Source of the DNA: Mycolicibacterium brisbanense
GTDB lineage: Bacteria > Actinomycetota > Actinomycetes > Mycobacteriales > Mycobacteriaceae
DNA length: 64,000 nt
Direction: 5' to 3'
NCBI RefSeq assembly: GCF_001570425.1
Contig: NZ_BCSX01000035.1
Location: forward strand, 62,001 to 126,000
The notes under the pieces were generated by a model, which saw nothing but the letters and a program-made list of their open reading frames with translations, did not search any database and was not told where the DNA came from. This document shows positions 48,960 through 59,524 of this stretch, piece after piece (positions within the stretch are counted from its first letter, which is position 1; every line of letters begins with the position of its first letter). The position numbers were made by a program, and so were the translations under genes.

Positions 48960-50778
48960 GGTCGGTATATCCGAGTCCGTAAGGCCAACGGCCGGCCACC
49001 TTGTCCTGCACGGCGGCGATCACCCGGAACGCGTCGCGCAAGTGCCGCAACTCCAGGCTGTCCAAATCGGATGGGGCCACGGTCGGTTCGATGGGCTTGC
49101 CGTCACGCAACGCGCGCATCTGGGTATCGACCGACAGTTGGTAACACAGCGTGAAGGCGGTCTTGAGCGATTCGGCATCGTCGACATTGAGCAGCCCTGC
49201 CCGGCGGGCCCGGTCGAGGCGGTCGGTGGTGGATCCGCTCAGATCCCCGGTCTGCAAGGCCAGCGCCTGGGCCATGGTCACGATCGGGCGCATACCGGCC
49301 TTCTTGATGTTGAGGCGGTTCTTGTGTTCGCCGAAGTGATCGGCGACGAACCCGCGCACGAATCCCCGTGGCGGACGGCTGGCGATGGACAGCCGGGTCA
49401 GGGCGCGGGTGAACTGCGCGCGACCCACGCCCGAGATCAGGGCCGTGCGCATGGGCCGCGTCAGGACCGGACGAGTGATCGGCCGGGCGTCGAGCATCGT
49501 CGCGGCCAAGAGCAGTTCGCCGACGTTGCCCGGGTTCTGGCGCCAGCGTTCCGCGGCGGCCCGCCATCCGGACACCGACCGGTTGAACAACGGGTACGAC
49601 GCGTTGAGCCCCTGCGGGCACGTGCGCAGCCCGCAGCTTTCCAACGCGTCCATCACCGGTTCGGTCGCGGCGCTGACGACCGACCTGTCGGGCTCGGGGT
49701 CGTCGGGGGAGCGGGTGACCCAGGCCAGCGCGCTGTCGACGTCGGAGTTGGGCAGCGGTTCGCGCCGGCCGACCGACCCGAGCAGCATCCAGGCGCAGTC
49801 CAGGTCGGGCAGCGGCGGTGCGGTGGCGGTGAGCTCGATGGCCTTCGCGACGATCGCTTCGATCATCGCCGCCAGTAGGGATCCGAAGTGATGGGCGGGC
49901 ACGCCGGTGTCCCACAGTTCGAGCATGGTGGGTGTGAGCATGGCTGCGGCGTCGCGCAATTGGGTGAGGTTGGTCGCCGCGCCCGTCTCCGTGCGGATCA
50001 CCAGGGGATGGCGGACTTCGCCGGCCACCATGTCGACCACCCGGGTGATGCCGACCGGGCGGCCGCTGGCGCCGTCGACGACGACGAGATGGTGAATGCC
50101 GCGTTCGTACATCAGCAGATACCCGGCGCCGACGGTGCGGTCGGCTGACATGACGATGGCGGGCAGGGAGGCGATGGTGTCGATGGGGGCGTCGATGCCG
50201 ACTTCTCCGGTGACCACCCTGCGGCGGAAGTCGTCGTCGGTGACGATGCCGACGTCGTCACCGCGCTGGAACACCGCGCACGATCGGTGGTCGTCGGTCA
50301 TTCGCCGTGCGACGTCACGTATGGATTCCGATGGCTCACACCACGTGATGGGGTGCATGACCTCGCCGATGGGCCGCTCGAGCTGACCGAAGGTTCCACC
50401 GGAGGAGATCAATCGCGCGCGGGCGATCTGATCGCCGTAGTACGAGAAGGACAGTCGCTGCGGGTGTTCGAGAACATCGCGGGGGTCGTCGAGCAGATAG
50501 CAGAGGGTGTCCTCGGCGGCGCGGACCGTGAGGGGCGGGGGCTGACCGGAGAACACCGAGATGTGGCCGAAGGTGTCGCCGGGGCCGAGGACGTCGACGA
50601 CGTGGCCGCGGTCGGTCACCTCGACGCTGCCGGTGCGGACGACGAAAAGTCGCTGCAGCGCGTCGGATTCGGCTTCGACGATGGTTGTCCCCGCGGAGAA
50701 GTACTCGACTTCGACAGTGGCGGCCAGCCGGTTCACATCCTTCTCGTCGAGACGGTTGTACGGATCGTGGGCAGCCAA
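48952..50778 (-). CDS. Cyclic-nucleotide-binding / CBS / DUF294 nucleotidyltransferase-like protein
   Basis: A protein of at least 608 residues. Order: cNMP-binding fold (about 20-125, LGPGDTFGHISVFSG), CBS pair (about 140-260, GEVMHPITWCEP and GIHHLVVVDG), DUF294 nucleotidyltransferase-like domain (LLGSVGRREPLPNSDVDSALAW with the S-D-x-D pair) and DUF294 C-terminal domain. It probably senses a nucleotide and modifies or regulates a partner. TTG 50778 is the only standard start. However, an ideal AGGAGG lies 7 bases before an in-frame ATC at 50799, and an in-frame TAG stands just before, so true initiation may be at ATC. Confidence 0.88.
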   Translation of the reverse strand: MAAHDPYNRLDEKDVNRLAATVEVEYFSAGTTIVEAESDALQRLFVVRTGSVEVTDRGHVVDVLGPGDTFGHISVFSGQPPPLTVRAAEDTLCYLLDDPRDVLEHPQRLSFSYYGDQIARARLISSGGTFGQLERPIGEVMHPITWCEPSESIRDVARRMTDDHRSCAVFQRGDDVGIVTDDDFRRRVVTGEVGIDAPIDTIASLPAIVMSADRTVGAGYLLMYERGIHHLVVVDGASGRPVGITRVVDMVAGEVRHPLVIRTETGAATNLTQLRDAAAMLTPTMLELWDTGVPAHHFGSLLAAMIEAIVAKAIELTATAPPLPDLDCAWMLLGSVGRREPLPNSDVDSALAWVTRSPDDPEPDRSVVSAATEPVMDALESCGLRTCPQGLNASYPLFNRSVSGWRAAAERWRQNPGNVGELLLAATMLDARPITRPVLTRPMRTALISGVGRAQFTRALTRLSIASRPPRGFVRGFVADHFGEHKNRLNIKKAGMRPIVTMAQALALQTGDLSGSTTDRLDRARRAGLLNVDDAESLKTAFTLCYQLSVDTQMRALRDGKPIEPTVAPSDLDSLELRHLRDAFRVIAAVQDKVAGRWPYGLGYTDHA

Positions 50779-50926
50779 GAAGTCGGCGATGTCCTTGATG
50801 GTCTACCCTCCTGTCGCGTTGGGGTGCCCGGTTGGCCGTCGAAGCACTGCGTCACAGTAGACCTCAGAGCTCGGCCGGCTGCGCCGTTCTGATCGGTGAC
50901 GGCGATATTCGTCGGTCACGCGCAGC

Positions 50927-50964
50927 AAAAGGCCCTCACTCCATTACGGAATGAGGGCCCTTTT
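50927..50964. terminator. Bidirectional terminator behind whiB3
   Basis: AAAAGGCCCTCACTCC pairs with GGAATGAGGGCCCTTTT across a five-base loop, with one bulge and one G-T pair. It has an A-run on one side and a T-run on the other, 13 bases after the whiB3 stop on the minus strand. Confidence 0.85.
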
Positions 50965-50976
50965 CGTTTGCTGAAG

Positions 50977-51267
50977 TCAGGCGGTTCGGCGGACGCCGCG
51001 CTTCAGGAGCAGCTCGCGCTCGGATTCGCTGAGCCCGCCCCAGATGCCGTAGGGCTCGGCGACGGCCAGCGCGTGCGAACGGCACTGTGTGATCACGGGG
51101 CAACTGCGGCACATCTCTTTGGCGCGCAACTCGCGCTGGGCGCGGGCCCGTCCGCGTTCCCCGTCAGGATGGAAGAACACCGAGGAATCGACGCCCCGGC
51201 AAAGCCCTTGCATCTGCCAATCCCAGATGTCCGCGTTGGGTCCGGGTAGCTGTTGCGGCTGTGGCAT
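50977..51267 (-). CDS. whiB3: Iron-sulfur redox regulator WhiB3
   Basis: A 96-residue Wbl protein. C23, C53, C56 and C62 hold the 4Fe-4S cluster at the same positions as in M. tuberculosis WhiB3. The GIWGG turn (74-78) and the basic tail LLLKRGVRR bind sigma-A and DNA. It senses O2/NO and redox state and controls lipid metabolism. I start at MPQPQQLPGP, where the orthologue begins; the frame is open to 51384. It has the known whiB3 position, divergent from the Rv3415c-like gene and sigD. Confidence 0.95.
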   Translation of the reverse strand: MPQPQQLPGPNADIWDWQMQGLCRGVDSSVFFHPDGERGRARAQRELRAKEMCRSCPVITQCRSHALAVAEPYGIWGGLSESERELLLKRGVRRTA

Positions 51268-51700
51268 GGAGGAAGCCCCTCTCTGCGCGCCCATTCCGAT
51301 TACGTGAGCGTGCGTGAGTTGGTGGTACCGAACTGAGCACATGTCGCCGATGACTACTCGTGCACACAAACTAGGGGCGCTCATTAATTCGCGTCAATAG
51401 CCTGAGCGTGTGCTCAATGACATATCCGCAGGTCGAGAATTTACATCACGTTCATCATTGCGATGTGTCCGTCACGAGAGCCGTGTTAAGCACTGGCTGA
51501 GTCGCCGATGTTTCCGCTGTTCGGACCGGCCGTGGCAACACTCGGCATTGATCGCGGCGATGGCTCCGTTGACACCTTATTAACGTCGCGGGCATCAATT
51601 GTTAACGAATGCGGATTCGAGAATATCTTTTATCCGTGTCTTGCGGTATCGGGTTCCCGTGGACCCGGCTTTTGTCCGACGTTGATAGCGTCGCAAACCG
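51268..51700. promoter_or_regulatory. AT-richer divergent region between whiB3 and the Rv3415c-like gene
   Basis: 433 bases with no credible gene. The part from about 51370 to 51640 is clearly less GC-rich than its surroundings. TTGACA at 51569-51574 could be a plus-strand -35 element, without a clear -10 partner. The region must hold the whiB3 promoter and that of the next gene. No riboswitch or CRP-like palindrome was convincing. Confidence 0.5.
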
Positions 51701-52510
51701 ATGAGCACCACCACCGAGGCAGCAACCGTGCTGGCGAACGCCGCGTTCGGCGACGACCCGGGCCGCTGGCCGCTGCCCAGCGCGGCGACACCGCGCGATC
51801 GATGGCTGCGCGCGGTGGCTGCGGGCGGTCAGGGGCGCTACGCCTGCGCTCTGGCCGAGCTGTCCGCGATCGAGCGCAGCGTGGCCTCCGGACCGTTGCT
51901 GTCGCTGAGCCTCAGCACCCGGGCGTCGTTCATGCGCCAGCTCGGCGGTCACAACAGCGCCCGCGGGGCCGACGGCCAGGCCTGGGCCCACAGTGGGGGA
52001 GAGGATGCCGCCGACCCCGAGGCCCCGGCCGACGCCCTGATCGGCCTGGCCGCCGATGCGCTCGGAGTCGGCCGGTTCGCATTGTCTGCACGGCTGCTGC
52101 AGCGGGCCGGTTCGGTGGTCGGCGAGCCCGCAGGGCGCGTGGCGGTTCGCCTGGCATGGGTCAGTGCGGAGCTGGCGATGATGCGCGGTGACGGGGCCAC
52201 GGCGGTCACCCATGCCGAACGCGGTGCAAGGGCCGCCGCTGGGTACCCGTCGGCGCGTCACGCGGTGAAGTCCGATGTGGTGCTGGCAGCCGCGCTGTGT
52301 AGTGCAGGTCAGCCCGACCGGGCGCGCGTCGTCGCCGACGCCGCACTGGCGGCCACCGAGAAGCTCGGCCTCGTCCCGCTGCGATGGGCGCTAGCCTGTC
52401 TGCTGGCCGACATCGGCAGTGCGGCCCACTCACCCGCGCAAGTCGGCACGATCCGCGACGTCAGCGCCGATACAGTGCGTCGCAGAGGCGGGGTCTGGAC
52501 CGGCGACTGA
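51701..52510 (+). CDS. Rv3415c-like conserved protein upstream of sigD
   Basis: A 269-residue alanine-rich helical protein. Several pairs of helices (GRYACALAELSAIERSV; GVGRFALSARLLQRAGSV; AWVSAELAMMRGDGATAVTH) suggest TPR-like repeats, thus a protein-binding scaffold. No signal peptide. It stands in the conserved place between whiB3 and sigD. Its role is unknown. sigD follows after 89 bases. Confidence 0.85.
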   Translation: MSTTTEAATVLANAAFGDDPGRWPLPSAATPRDRWLRAVAAGGQGRYACALAELSAIERSVASGPLLSLSLSTRASFMRQLGGHNSARGADGQAWAHSGGEDAADPEAPADALIGLAADALGVGRFALSARLLQRAGSVVGEPAGRVAVRLAWVSAELAMMRGDGATAVTHAERGARAAAGYPSARHAVKSDVVLAAALCSAGQPDRARVVADAALAATEKLGLVPLRWALACLLADIGSAAHSPAQVGTIRDVSADTVRRRGGVWTGD

Positions 52511-52599
52511 TCCGGTCGCCCCGCGCCGATCGTTATTGTTTAGCTCAACCAAGCGCCTGCGAGTGTCGGTGCCAAGTAACGCTGGAGATACCGCCCACG

Positions 52600-53178
52600 A
52601 TGACAAGTTCGGGAGACCGTCTCGACGCTGTCGTTGCTGAGGCTGTGGCCGGCGATCGGAATGCGCTTCAGGAAGTCCTGGAGATCATCCGGCCGATCAT
52701 CGTTCGCTACGTCCGGGCGCGGGTCGGCACGACCGAGCGAAGTGGTCTTTCAGCGGATGACGTTGCGCAGGAGGTGTGCTTGGCCGCCATTACGGCGCTG
52801 CCGCGCTACAAGGATCAGGGACGACCGTTCCTGGCCTTCGTATATGGCATCGCCGCGCACAAAGTTGCTGACGCGCATCGCGCGGCGGCCCGGAATCGGG
52901 CTGAACCGACCGATGTGGTGCCGGAGCGCTACTCGCTGGACGCGGGCCCGGAGCAGTCTGCTCTCGACAACGAGTCCTCGGCACGAATGGCCAAGCTGCT
53001 GTCGGTACTGCCGGAGAAACAGCGCGAAATCCTGATCCTGCGGGTCGTCGTCGGCATGAGCGCCGAAGAGACCGCCGAGGCCGTCGGCAGCACCCCTGGC
53101 GCGGTTCGCGTGGCCCAGCACCGGGCGCTGAACCGGCTGAAGTCCGAAGTCATGGCGACGGGGCGTGACTATGCCTGA
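52600..53178 (+). CDS. sigD: ECF sigma factor SigD
   Basis: A 192-residue ECF sigma factor. Region 2 includes LSADDVAQEVCLAAITALPRY and FLAFVYGIAAHKVADAHR; region 4 includes LPEKQREILILRVVVGMSAEE and the helix-turn-helix TPGAVRVAQHRALNRLK. ATG 52600 follows CTGGAG. In M. tuberculosis SigD acts in starvation and stationary phase. The anti-sigma gene overlaps its end by 8 bases. Confidence 0.96.
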   Translation: MTSSGDRLDAVVAEAVAGDRNALQEVLEIIRPIIVRYVRARVGTTERSGLSADDVAQEVCLAAITALPRYKDQGRPFLAFVYGIAAHKVADAHRAAARNRAEPTDVVPERYSLDAGPEQSALDNESSARMAKLLSVLPEKQREILILRVVVGMSAEETAEAVGSTPGAVRVAQHRALNRLKSEVMATGRDYA

Positions 53179-54397
53179 CTTCGGCCGCTGGACGTCCAAT
53201 GGTGGCGATCCCTCACTCAACGAGATCAACCGCACCGATCGGTTCATCGAGGCGCTCTCGCTGGACCGCCAGGTGTACGCAACCGACCCTGCGGAAGCCG
53301 AACTGGCCCAGCTGCTCGCCGGCTGGCGCGACGAGGCGCGGCGTCCCACCTCCGGTGTCGTGACGACGCGCGACGCCATCACGGCCCTCGACCGCGGCAC
53401 GCGGGGCAGGCGGCCACGGCTGCCCCTGGCGTTGGTGGGCTCGGTGGCGGCCGCAGTGCTGTGCCTGGGTGGGTTCGGCGCGGCCGTCTACGGCGCCGGG
53501 CCCGGTGACGCCCTATACGGCATGCGCACCACGCTGTTCGGCGAACGGCCGACCCGCGACGTCAACGTCGAGCTGGCCTCCGCGGAACTCGCGCAGGTCC
53601 AGCAGCTCATCGACCAGGGGCAGTGGCAGGCGGCGCAGGAGAAGCTGAGCACCGTCACCACCACGGTGGCGACCGTCGACGACACCCAGCGCAAGCAGCA
53701 GCTGGTCGATCAGTTGCAGCAGTTGTCGGTCAAGGTCGAGAACCGCGATCCGAACGCGACAGTACCGCCGAACGCGCCGCCGATCGTGCTGCCGGAGGTG
53801 CCTGCGACGCAGAGCAACCCGGCTACCTCCACGAGCGTGTCCGACACGTCCTCACCGACGAGCACTCCGTCGACCACGGCTCCGTCGACCCCGACACCGA
53901 CGAGCACCAGCCCGGCGCCGTCGGACACCACGTCGCCGGCCGGCACACCGGTGTCACCGTCGTCGTCCCCCGCATCGGGCACACCCGCTCCGTCGGCGTC
54001 GACCGAGACCTCGTCACCGGCCGCGCCGTCGTCGCAGAATCCGTCGACCAGTACCGCGGCCCCGTCGACCAGTCCACGCGTGGAGGTGCCACCGTCCTCG
54101 GCGGTGTCGACGGTGCCCTCGTCGGTGGTGCCGTCACCGGCGCACACCCAGACCACGACCATGCCGACGGTGAGTGTTCCGCCGGCGGCTGAGCCCACGG
54201 TGACCGTCCCGGCACGCGGCGGGGCGACCGGTGGTGGTGACGGCGCAACGCAGCATGGGGAAGAGGCGCCGCCACAGCAGCAACAGGGTGCCGGCACACC
54301 TCCGGGGCGCGCGGCCGTACCTCAGCTTCCGGTCACGACGGTCATCGAAATCCCCGGGTTACCGGGGCTGGGACTGGGCGGCGCCGCTCAGCGGTAG
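53171..54397 (+). CDS. rsdA: Anti-sigma-D factor RsdA
   Basis: A 408-residue membrane anti-sigma factor. The cytoplasmic sigma-binding part is residues 1-80 (NRTDRFIEALSLDRQVYATD), followed by one membrane segment (LALVGSVAAAVLCLGGFGAAVY) and a helical juxtamembrane domain (about 110-190). The rest, roughly 200 residues, is an S/T/P-rich extracytoplasmic stalk. M. tuberculosis RsdA (Rv3413c) is about 300 residues, so the stalk is longer here. Release of SigD by proteolysis is known for the family. ATG 53171 overlaps sigD; GTG 53165 is possible. Confidence 0.92.
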   Translation: MPDFGRWTSNGGDPSLNEINRTDRFIEALSLDRQVYATDPAEAELAQLLAGWRDEARRPTSGVVTTRDAITALDRGTRGRRPRLPLALVGSVAAAVLCLGGFGAAVYGAGPGDALYGMRTTLFGERPTRDVNVELASAELAQVQQLIDQGQWQAAQEKLSTVTTTVATVDDTQRKQQLVDQLQQLSVKVENRDPNATVPPNAPPIVLPEVPATQSNPATSTSVSDTSSPTSTPSTTAPSTPTPTSTSPAPSDTTSPAGTPVSPSSSPASGTPAPSASTETSSPAAPSSQNPSTSTAAPSTSPRVEVPPSSAVSTVPSSVVPSPAHTQTTTMPTVSVPPAAEPTVTVPARGGATGGGDGATQHGEEAPPQQQQGAGTPPGRAAVPQLPVTTVIEIPGLPGLGLGGAAQR

Positions 54398-54792
54398 CCG
54401 TCGGTTTCCGACGTGGCTTCGTTGAGCGAGGCGTCCGCGTAACCACGGCAGTAATCCCAGGTCACGTAGGAGTCAGGCTCGGGATCGTAGGCCGGCTCGT
54501 GCGGGCGGACCGTGCCGTCGACGAGCAGCTGCAGCAGGTTGGCGCGCAGCATGTCCCAGTCGTGGTAGTGGTCCTGCTGGCATTCGTCGCACGACACCAC
54601 CAGACCGCGGATACCCTTGTGCGCCAGCAACGCCTCGTACACCGCCAGATCCGCAAGGTCGGCCTCGACAGCGGTGCGCTCCTGGGGGTCCAGAGGCTGG
54701 CCCGGCTCGATGGCATCAAGTGCGGCCGACGGATCAGACGGATCGTCGGCGAAGGGGTCGGGTGGCAAACCAGGTGGCAGGTGGTCACGCAC
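54388..54792 (-). CDS. DUF5319 protein (Rv3412-like)
   Basis: A 134-residue conserved mycobacterial protein starting at GTG (VRDHLPPGLPPDPFADDP). CDECQQDHYHDWDMLR holds a C-x-x-C and three histidines that could bind a metal; YCRGYADASLNEA closes the family pattern. It is convergent with rsdA (10 bases of overlap at the 3' ends) and divergent from guaB2, as Rv3412 is. Function not known. Confidence 0.9.
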   Translation of the reverse strand: MRDHLPPGLPPDPFADDPSDPSAALDAIEPGQPLDPQERTAVEADLADLAVYEALLAHKGIRGLVVSCDECQQDHYHDWDMLRANLLQLLVDGTVRPHEPAYDPEPDSYVTWDYCRGYADASLNEATSETDGYR

Positions 54793-54982
54793 GAGATCCA
54801 CACTACGCAGCGGCACAGGTATCGCGCCAGCCGCGCAAGGTGCCGCGACGTGCGACGTGGCGGCCGGGAGCCGATGCACGTCGCGACCCGGCCGCCATTG
54901 CGGCGGTGGCGCCGACCCCGCCTGGCGAGCCGATAGGATTAGGGGTAAAGCTCTGCGACCGCCTGTATCTGGAGGCCCGCCC

Positions 54983-56524
<1,542 letters not shown>

Positions 56525-56567
56525 CGGGCGCTCGCGCGCCGAAGCACACGCACAAGAGAGGCTCGTC

Positions 56568-57704
56568 ATGCGTGACATGGTCGAAATCGGCATGGGCAGA
56601 ACAGCCCGCCGAACCTACGAACTCGACGACATCAACATCGTGCCGTCACGGCGCACCCGGTCGTCGAAAGACGTGTCGACGACGTGGCAGCTCGACGCCT
56701 ACCGGTTCGAGATCCCCGTGGTGGCCCACCCCACCGATGCGCTGGTATCGGTCGAGTTCGCGATCGAACTCGGGCGTCTCGGCGGGCTCGGCGTGCTCAA
56801 CGGCGAAGGCCTGATCGGCAGGCATGCCGACGTCGAGGAGAAGATCGCCCAGGTGGTCGAGGCCGCCGCGAAAGAGCCCGAGCCCTCGGCCGCGATCCGG
56901 CTGCTGCAGCAGCTGCACGCCGCACCGCTTGACCCCGACCTGCTCGGCCAGTCGGTGGCGCGGATCCGGGAAGCCGGCGTGACGACGGCCGTGCGGGTCA
57001 GCCCGCAGAACGCCCAGGCGCTGACACCGGCCCTGGTGGCAGCCGGCATCGACCTGTTGGTCATCCAGGGCACCATCATCTCCGCAGAGCGGGTCGCGCA
57101 GGACGGGGAGCCGCTCAACCTCAAGAAGTTCATCTCCGAGCTCGACGTGCCGGTGGTGGCCGGCGGCGTGCTGGACCACCGCACCGCCCTGCACCTCATG
57201 CGGACCGGCGCGGCCGGTGTCATCGTCGGCTACGGCTCGACGCACGGTGTGACCACGAGCGACGAGGTGCTGGGTATCAGCGTGCCGATGGCCACGGCCA
57301 TCGCCGACGCCGCAGCCGCGCGCCGCGAGTACCTCGACGAGACCGGTGGCCGCTACGTGCACGTGCTCGCCGACGGTGACATCCACACCTCGGGCGACCT
57401 GGCCAAGGCGATCGCCTGCGGCGCCGACGCGGTGGTGCTGGGCACTCCGCTGTCCTCGGCGGCGGAGGCGCTCGGCGGAGGCTGGTTCTGGCCGGCCGCC
57501 GCGGCGCACCCGTCACTGCCGCGCGGCGCGCTCCTGCAGATCGCGATGGGGGAGCGGCCGTCGCTCCAAACCGTGCTCAACGGTCCGTCCGACGATCCGT
57601 TCGGCTCGTTGAACCTGGTGGGCGGTCTGCGCCGGGCCATGGCCAAGGCCGGATATTGCGACCTCAAGGAGTTCCAGAAGGTCGGGTTGACCGTCGGGTC
57701 CTGA
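56568..57704 (+). CDS. guaB3: IMPDH-family protein GuaB3
   Basis: A 378-residue actinobacterial GuaB3, without the CBS insert. The motif corresponding to the catalytic cysteine loop is replaced by GAAGVIVGYGSTHGV, which has no cysteine, so it cannot carry out the IMPDH reaction by the normal route; a guanosine-monophosphate-reductase-like role has been suggested for relatives. GAGAGG ribosome site. Co-transcribed with guaB2. Confidence 0.95.
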   Translation: MRDMVEIGMGRTARRTYELDDINIVPSRRTRSSKDVSTTWQLDAYRFEIPVVAHPTDALVSVEFAIELGRLGGLGVLNGEGLIGRHADVEEKIAQVVEAAAKEPEPSAAIRLLQQLHAAPLDPDLLGQSVARIREAGVTTAVRVSPQNAQALTPALVAAGIDLLVIQGTIISAERVAQDGEPLNLKKFISELDVPVVAGGVLDHRTALHLMRTGAAGVIVGYGSTHGVTTSDEVLGISVPMATAIADAAAARREYLDETGGRYVHVLADGDIHTSGDLAKAIACGADAVVLGTPLSSAAEALGGGWFWPAAAAHPSLPRGALLQIAMGERPSLQTVLNGPSDDPFGSLNLVGGLRRAMAKAGYCDLKEFQKVGLTVGS

Positions 57705-57787
57705 TTCCCCGCGACAGGTACGCGCGTCTTTACAAGTTAGGGCCTCCTGTCTAGCTAGTTACCTGTGGGTAGCGTCATACTGTTCGG

Positions 57788-59524
57788 ATGAAGCCTGACT
57801 ACGACGTCCTGGTTATCGGTTCGGGGTTCGGTGGCAGCGTCAGTGCGCTGCGGCTGACCGAAAAGGGCTACCGCGTCGGTGTGCTGGAGGCCGGCAGGCG
57901 GTTCGCCGACGCCGACTTCGCCAAGACCTCGTGGGACCTGCGTAAGTTCCTGTGGGCGCCGCAACTCGGCATGTACGGCATCCAGCGCATCCACCTGCTG
58001 CGCAACGTGATGATCCTGGCCGGTGCCGGCGTGGGCGGCGGATCGCTGAACTACGCCAACACGCTGTACGTGCCGCCGGCGCCGTTCTTCAACGACCCGC
58101 AGTGGAAAGACATCACCGACTGGCGCGCCGAGCTCATGCCGCACTACGAGCAGGCGCAGCGCATGCTCGGAGTGGTCAAGAACCCGACCTTCACCGATGC
58201 CGATCGCATCGTCAAAGAGGTCGCCGACGACATGGGCTGCGGGGACACCTTCGTCGCCACACCGGTCGGCGTGTTCTTCGGGCTCGACGGCGAGAAGACC
58301 CCGGGCAAGACCGTGCCCGACCCGTTCTTCGGGGGCGCCGGGCCTGCCCGCACCGGCTGCCTGGAATGCGGCGAATGTATGACGGGCTGCCGTCACGGCG
58401 CCAAGAACACGCTGGTCAAGAACTACCTCGGCCTCGCGGAATCGGCGGGCGCGCGGGTGCATCCGATGACGACGGTCACCGGGTTCGAGCAGCGTGGCGA
58501 CGGCCTGTGGGAGGTCACCACGGTCAAGACCGGCAGCAAGCTGCTCCGGGACCGCAAGACCTTCACCGCCACGCACCTGATTCTGGCGGCGGGCACGTAC
58601 AACACCCAGAAGCTGCTGTTCAAGATGCGCGACACCGGCAAACTGCGCAAGCTGTCCGATCGCCTCGGCGTGTTGACCCGCACCAACTCCGAGTCGATCG
58701 TCGGGGCCCAAACCCTCACGGTGCCACCGGATCTGGACCTCACCCACGGCGTGGCCATCACATCGTCGGTACACCCGACCGAAGACACCCACGTCGAACC
58801 CGTGCGCTACGGCAAGGGCTCCAACGCGATGGGCCTGCTGCAGACGCTCATGACCGACGGCACGGGCCCCGGCGGCACCGATGTGCCGCGGTGGCGGCAG
58901 TTCCTCGACCAGGGTCGCGAGCGCCCGGCGCTGCTGATCCGGCTGCTCAACCCGGCACGGTGGAGTGAGCGGACGGTCATCGCCCTGGTGATGCAGCATC
59001 TGGACAATTCGATCACCACGTTCACCAAGCGCGGCCCGGGCGGCAGGCGGGTGTTGACGTCCAAGCAGGGCCACGGCGAACCGAACCCGACGTGGATCCC
59101 GGTGGGCAACGAGTTCACCCGGCGGATGGCCGAGAAGGTCGGCGGCATCGCAGGCGGCACATGGGGCGAGTTGTTCAACATCCCGTTGACCGCGCACTTC
59201 CTCGGCGGCGCCGCGATCGGTGCCGACGCCGAACACGGCGTGATCGATCCGTATCAGCGGGTGTACAACTACCCGACGCTCTACGTCGCCGACGGTGCCG
59301 CGATCTCGGCGAATCTCGGTGTTAATCCGTCGCTTTCGATCACCGCGCAGGCCGAGCGGGCGGCGTCGCTGTGGCCGAACAAGGGTGAGGAAGACACTCG
59401 GCCGGCCCAGGGCGAGCCGTATCAGCGCCTCGACCCGATCGCACCGCTGCATCCCGTGGTGCCCGCCGACGCGCCAGGTGCGTTGCGGCGGTTGCCGATC
59501 GAGCCGGTCAACACGGGCGGTTAG
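57788..59524 (+). CDS. choD: Cholesterol oxidase-like GMC oxidoreductase
   Basis: A 578-residue flavoprotein. The FAD motif is VIGSGFGGSVSALRL (about 9-24); GAGVGGGSLNYAN and the CLECGECMTGC cysteine cluster follow; the C-terminal GMC part contains TLYVADGAAISANLGVNPS. It is the M. tuberculosis ChoD orthologue by place and sequence. It lacks an obvious signal peptide. Real activity on cholesterol is disputed for this group, so the name describes family. Its last 4 bases overlap the convergent next gene. Confidence 0.92.
   Translation: MKPDYDVLVIGSGFGGSVSALRLTEKGYRVGVLEAGRRFADADFAKTSWDLRKFLWAPQLGMYGIQRIHLLRNVMILAGAGVGGGSLNYANTLYVPPAPFFNDPQWKDITDWRAELMPHYEQAQRMLGVVKNPTFTDADRIVKEVADDMGCGDTFVATPVGVFFGLDGEKTPGKTVPDPFFGGAGPARTGCLECGECMTGCRHGAKNTLVKNYLGLAESAGARVHPMTTVTGFEQRGDGLWEVTTVKTGSKLLRDRKTFTATHLILAAGTYNTQKLLFKMRDTGKLRKLSDRLGVLTRTNSESIVGAQTLTVPPDLDLTHGVAITSSVHPTEDTHVEPVRYGKGSNAMGLLQTLMTDGTGPGGTDVPRWRQFLDQGRERPALLIRLLNPARWSERTVIALVMQHLDNSITTFTKRGPGGRRVLTSKQGHGEPNPTWIPVGNEFTRRMAEKVGGIAGGTWGELFNIPLTAHFLGGAAIGADAEHGVIDPYQRVYNYPTLYVADGAAISANLGVNPSLSITAQAERAASLWPNKGEEDTRPAQGEPYQRLDPIAPLHPVVPADAPGALRRLPIEPVNTGG

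Noticed and set aside
53860..54230. Tandem DNA repeat in the 3' half of rsdA
   Set aside because: Repeated TCG/ACC/CCG codons reflect the S/T/P-rich stalk; there is no regular unit or period.
57705..57787. Steroid-type regulator (KstR) box before choD
   Set aside because: CTAGCTAGTTAC is the closest text but lacks the paired AAC/GTT arms with the known spacing.
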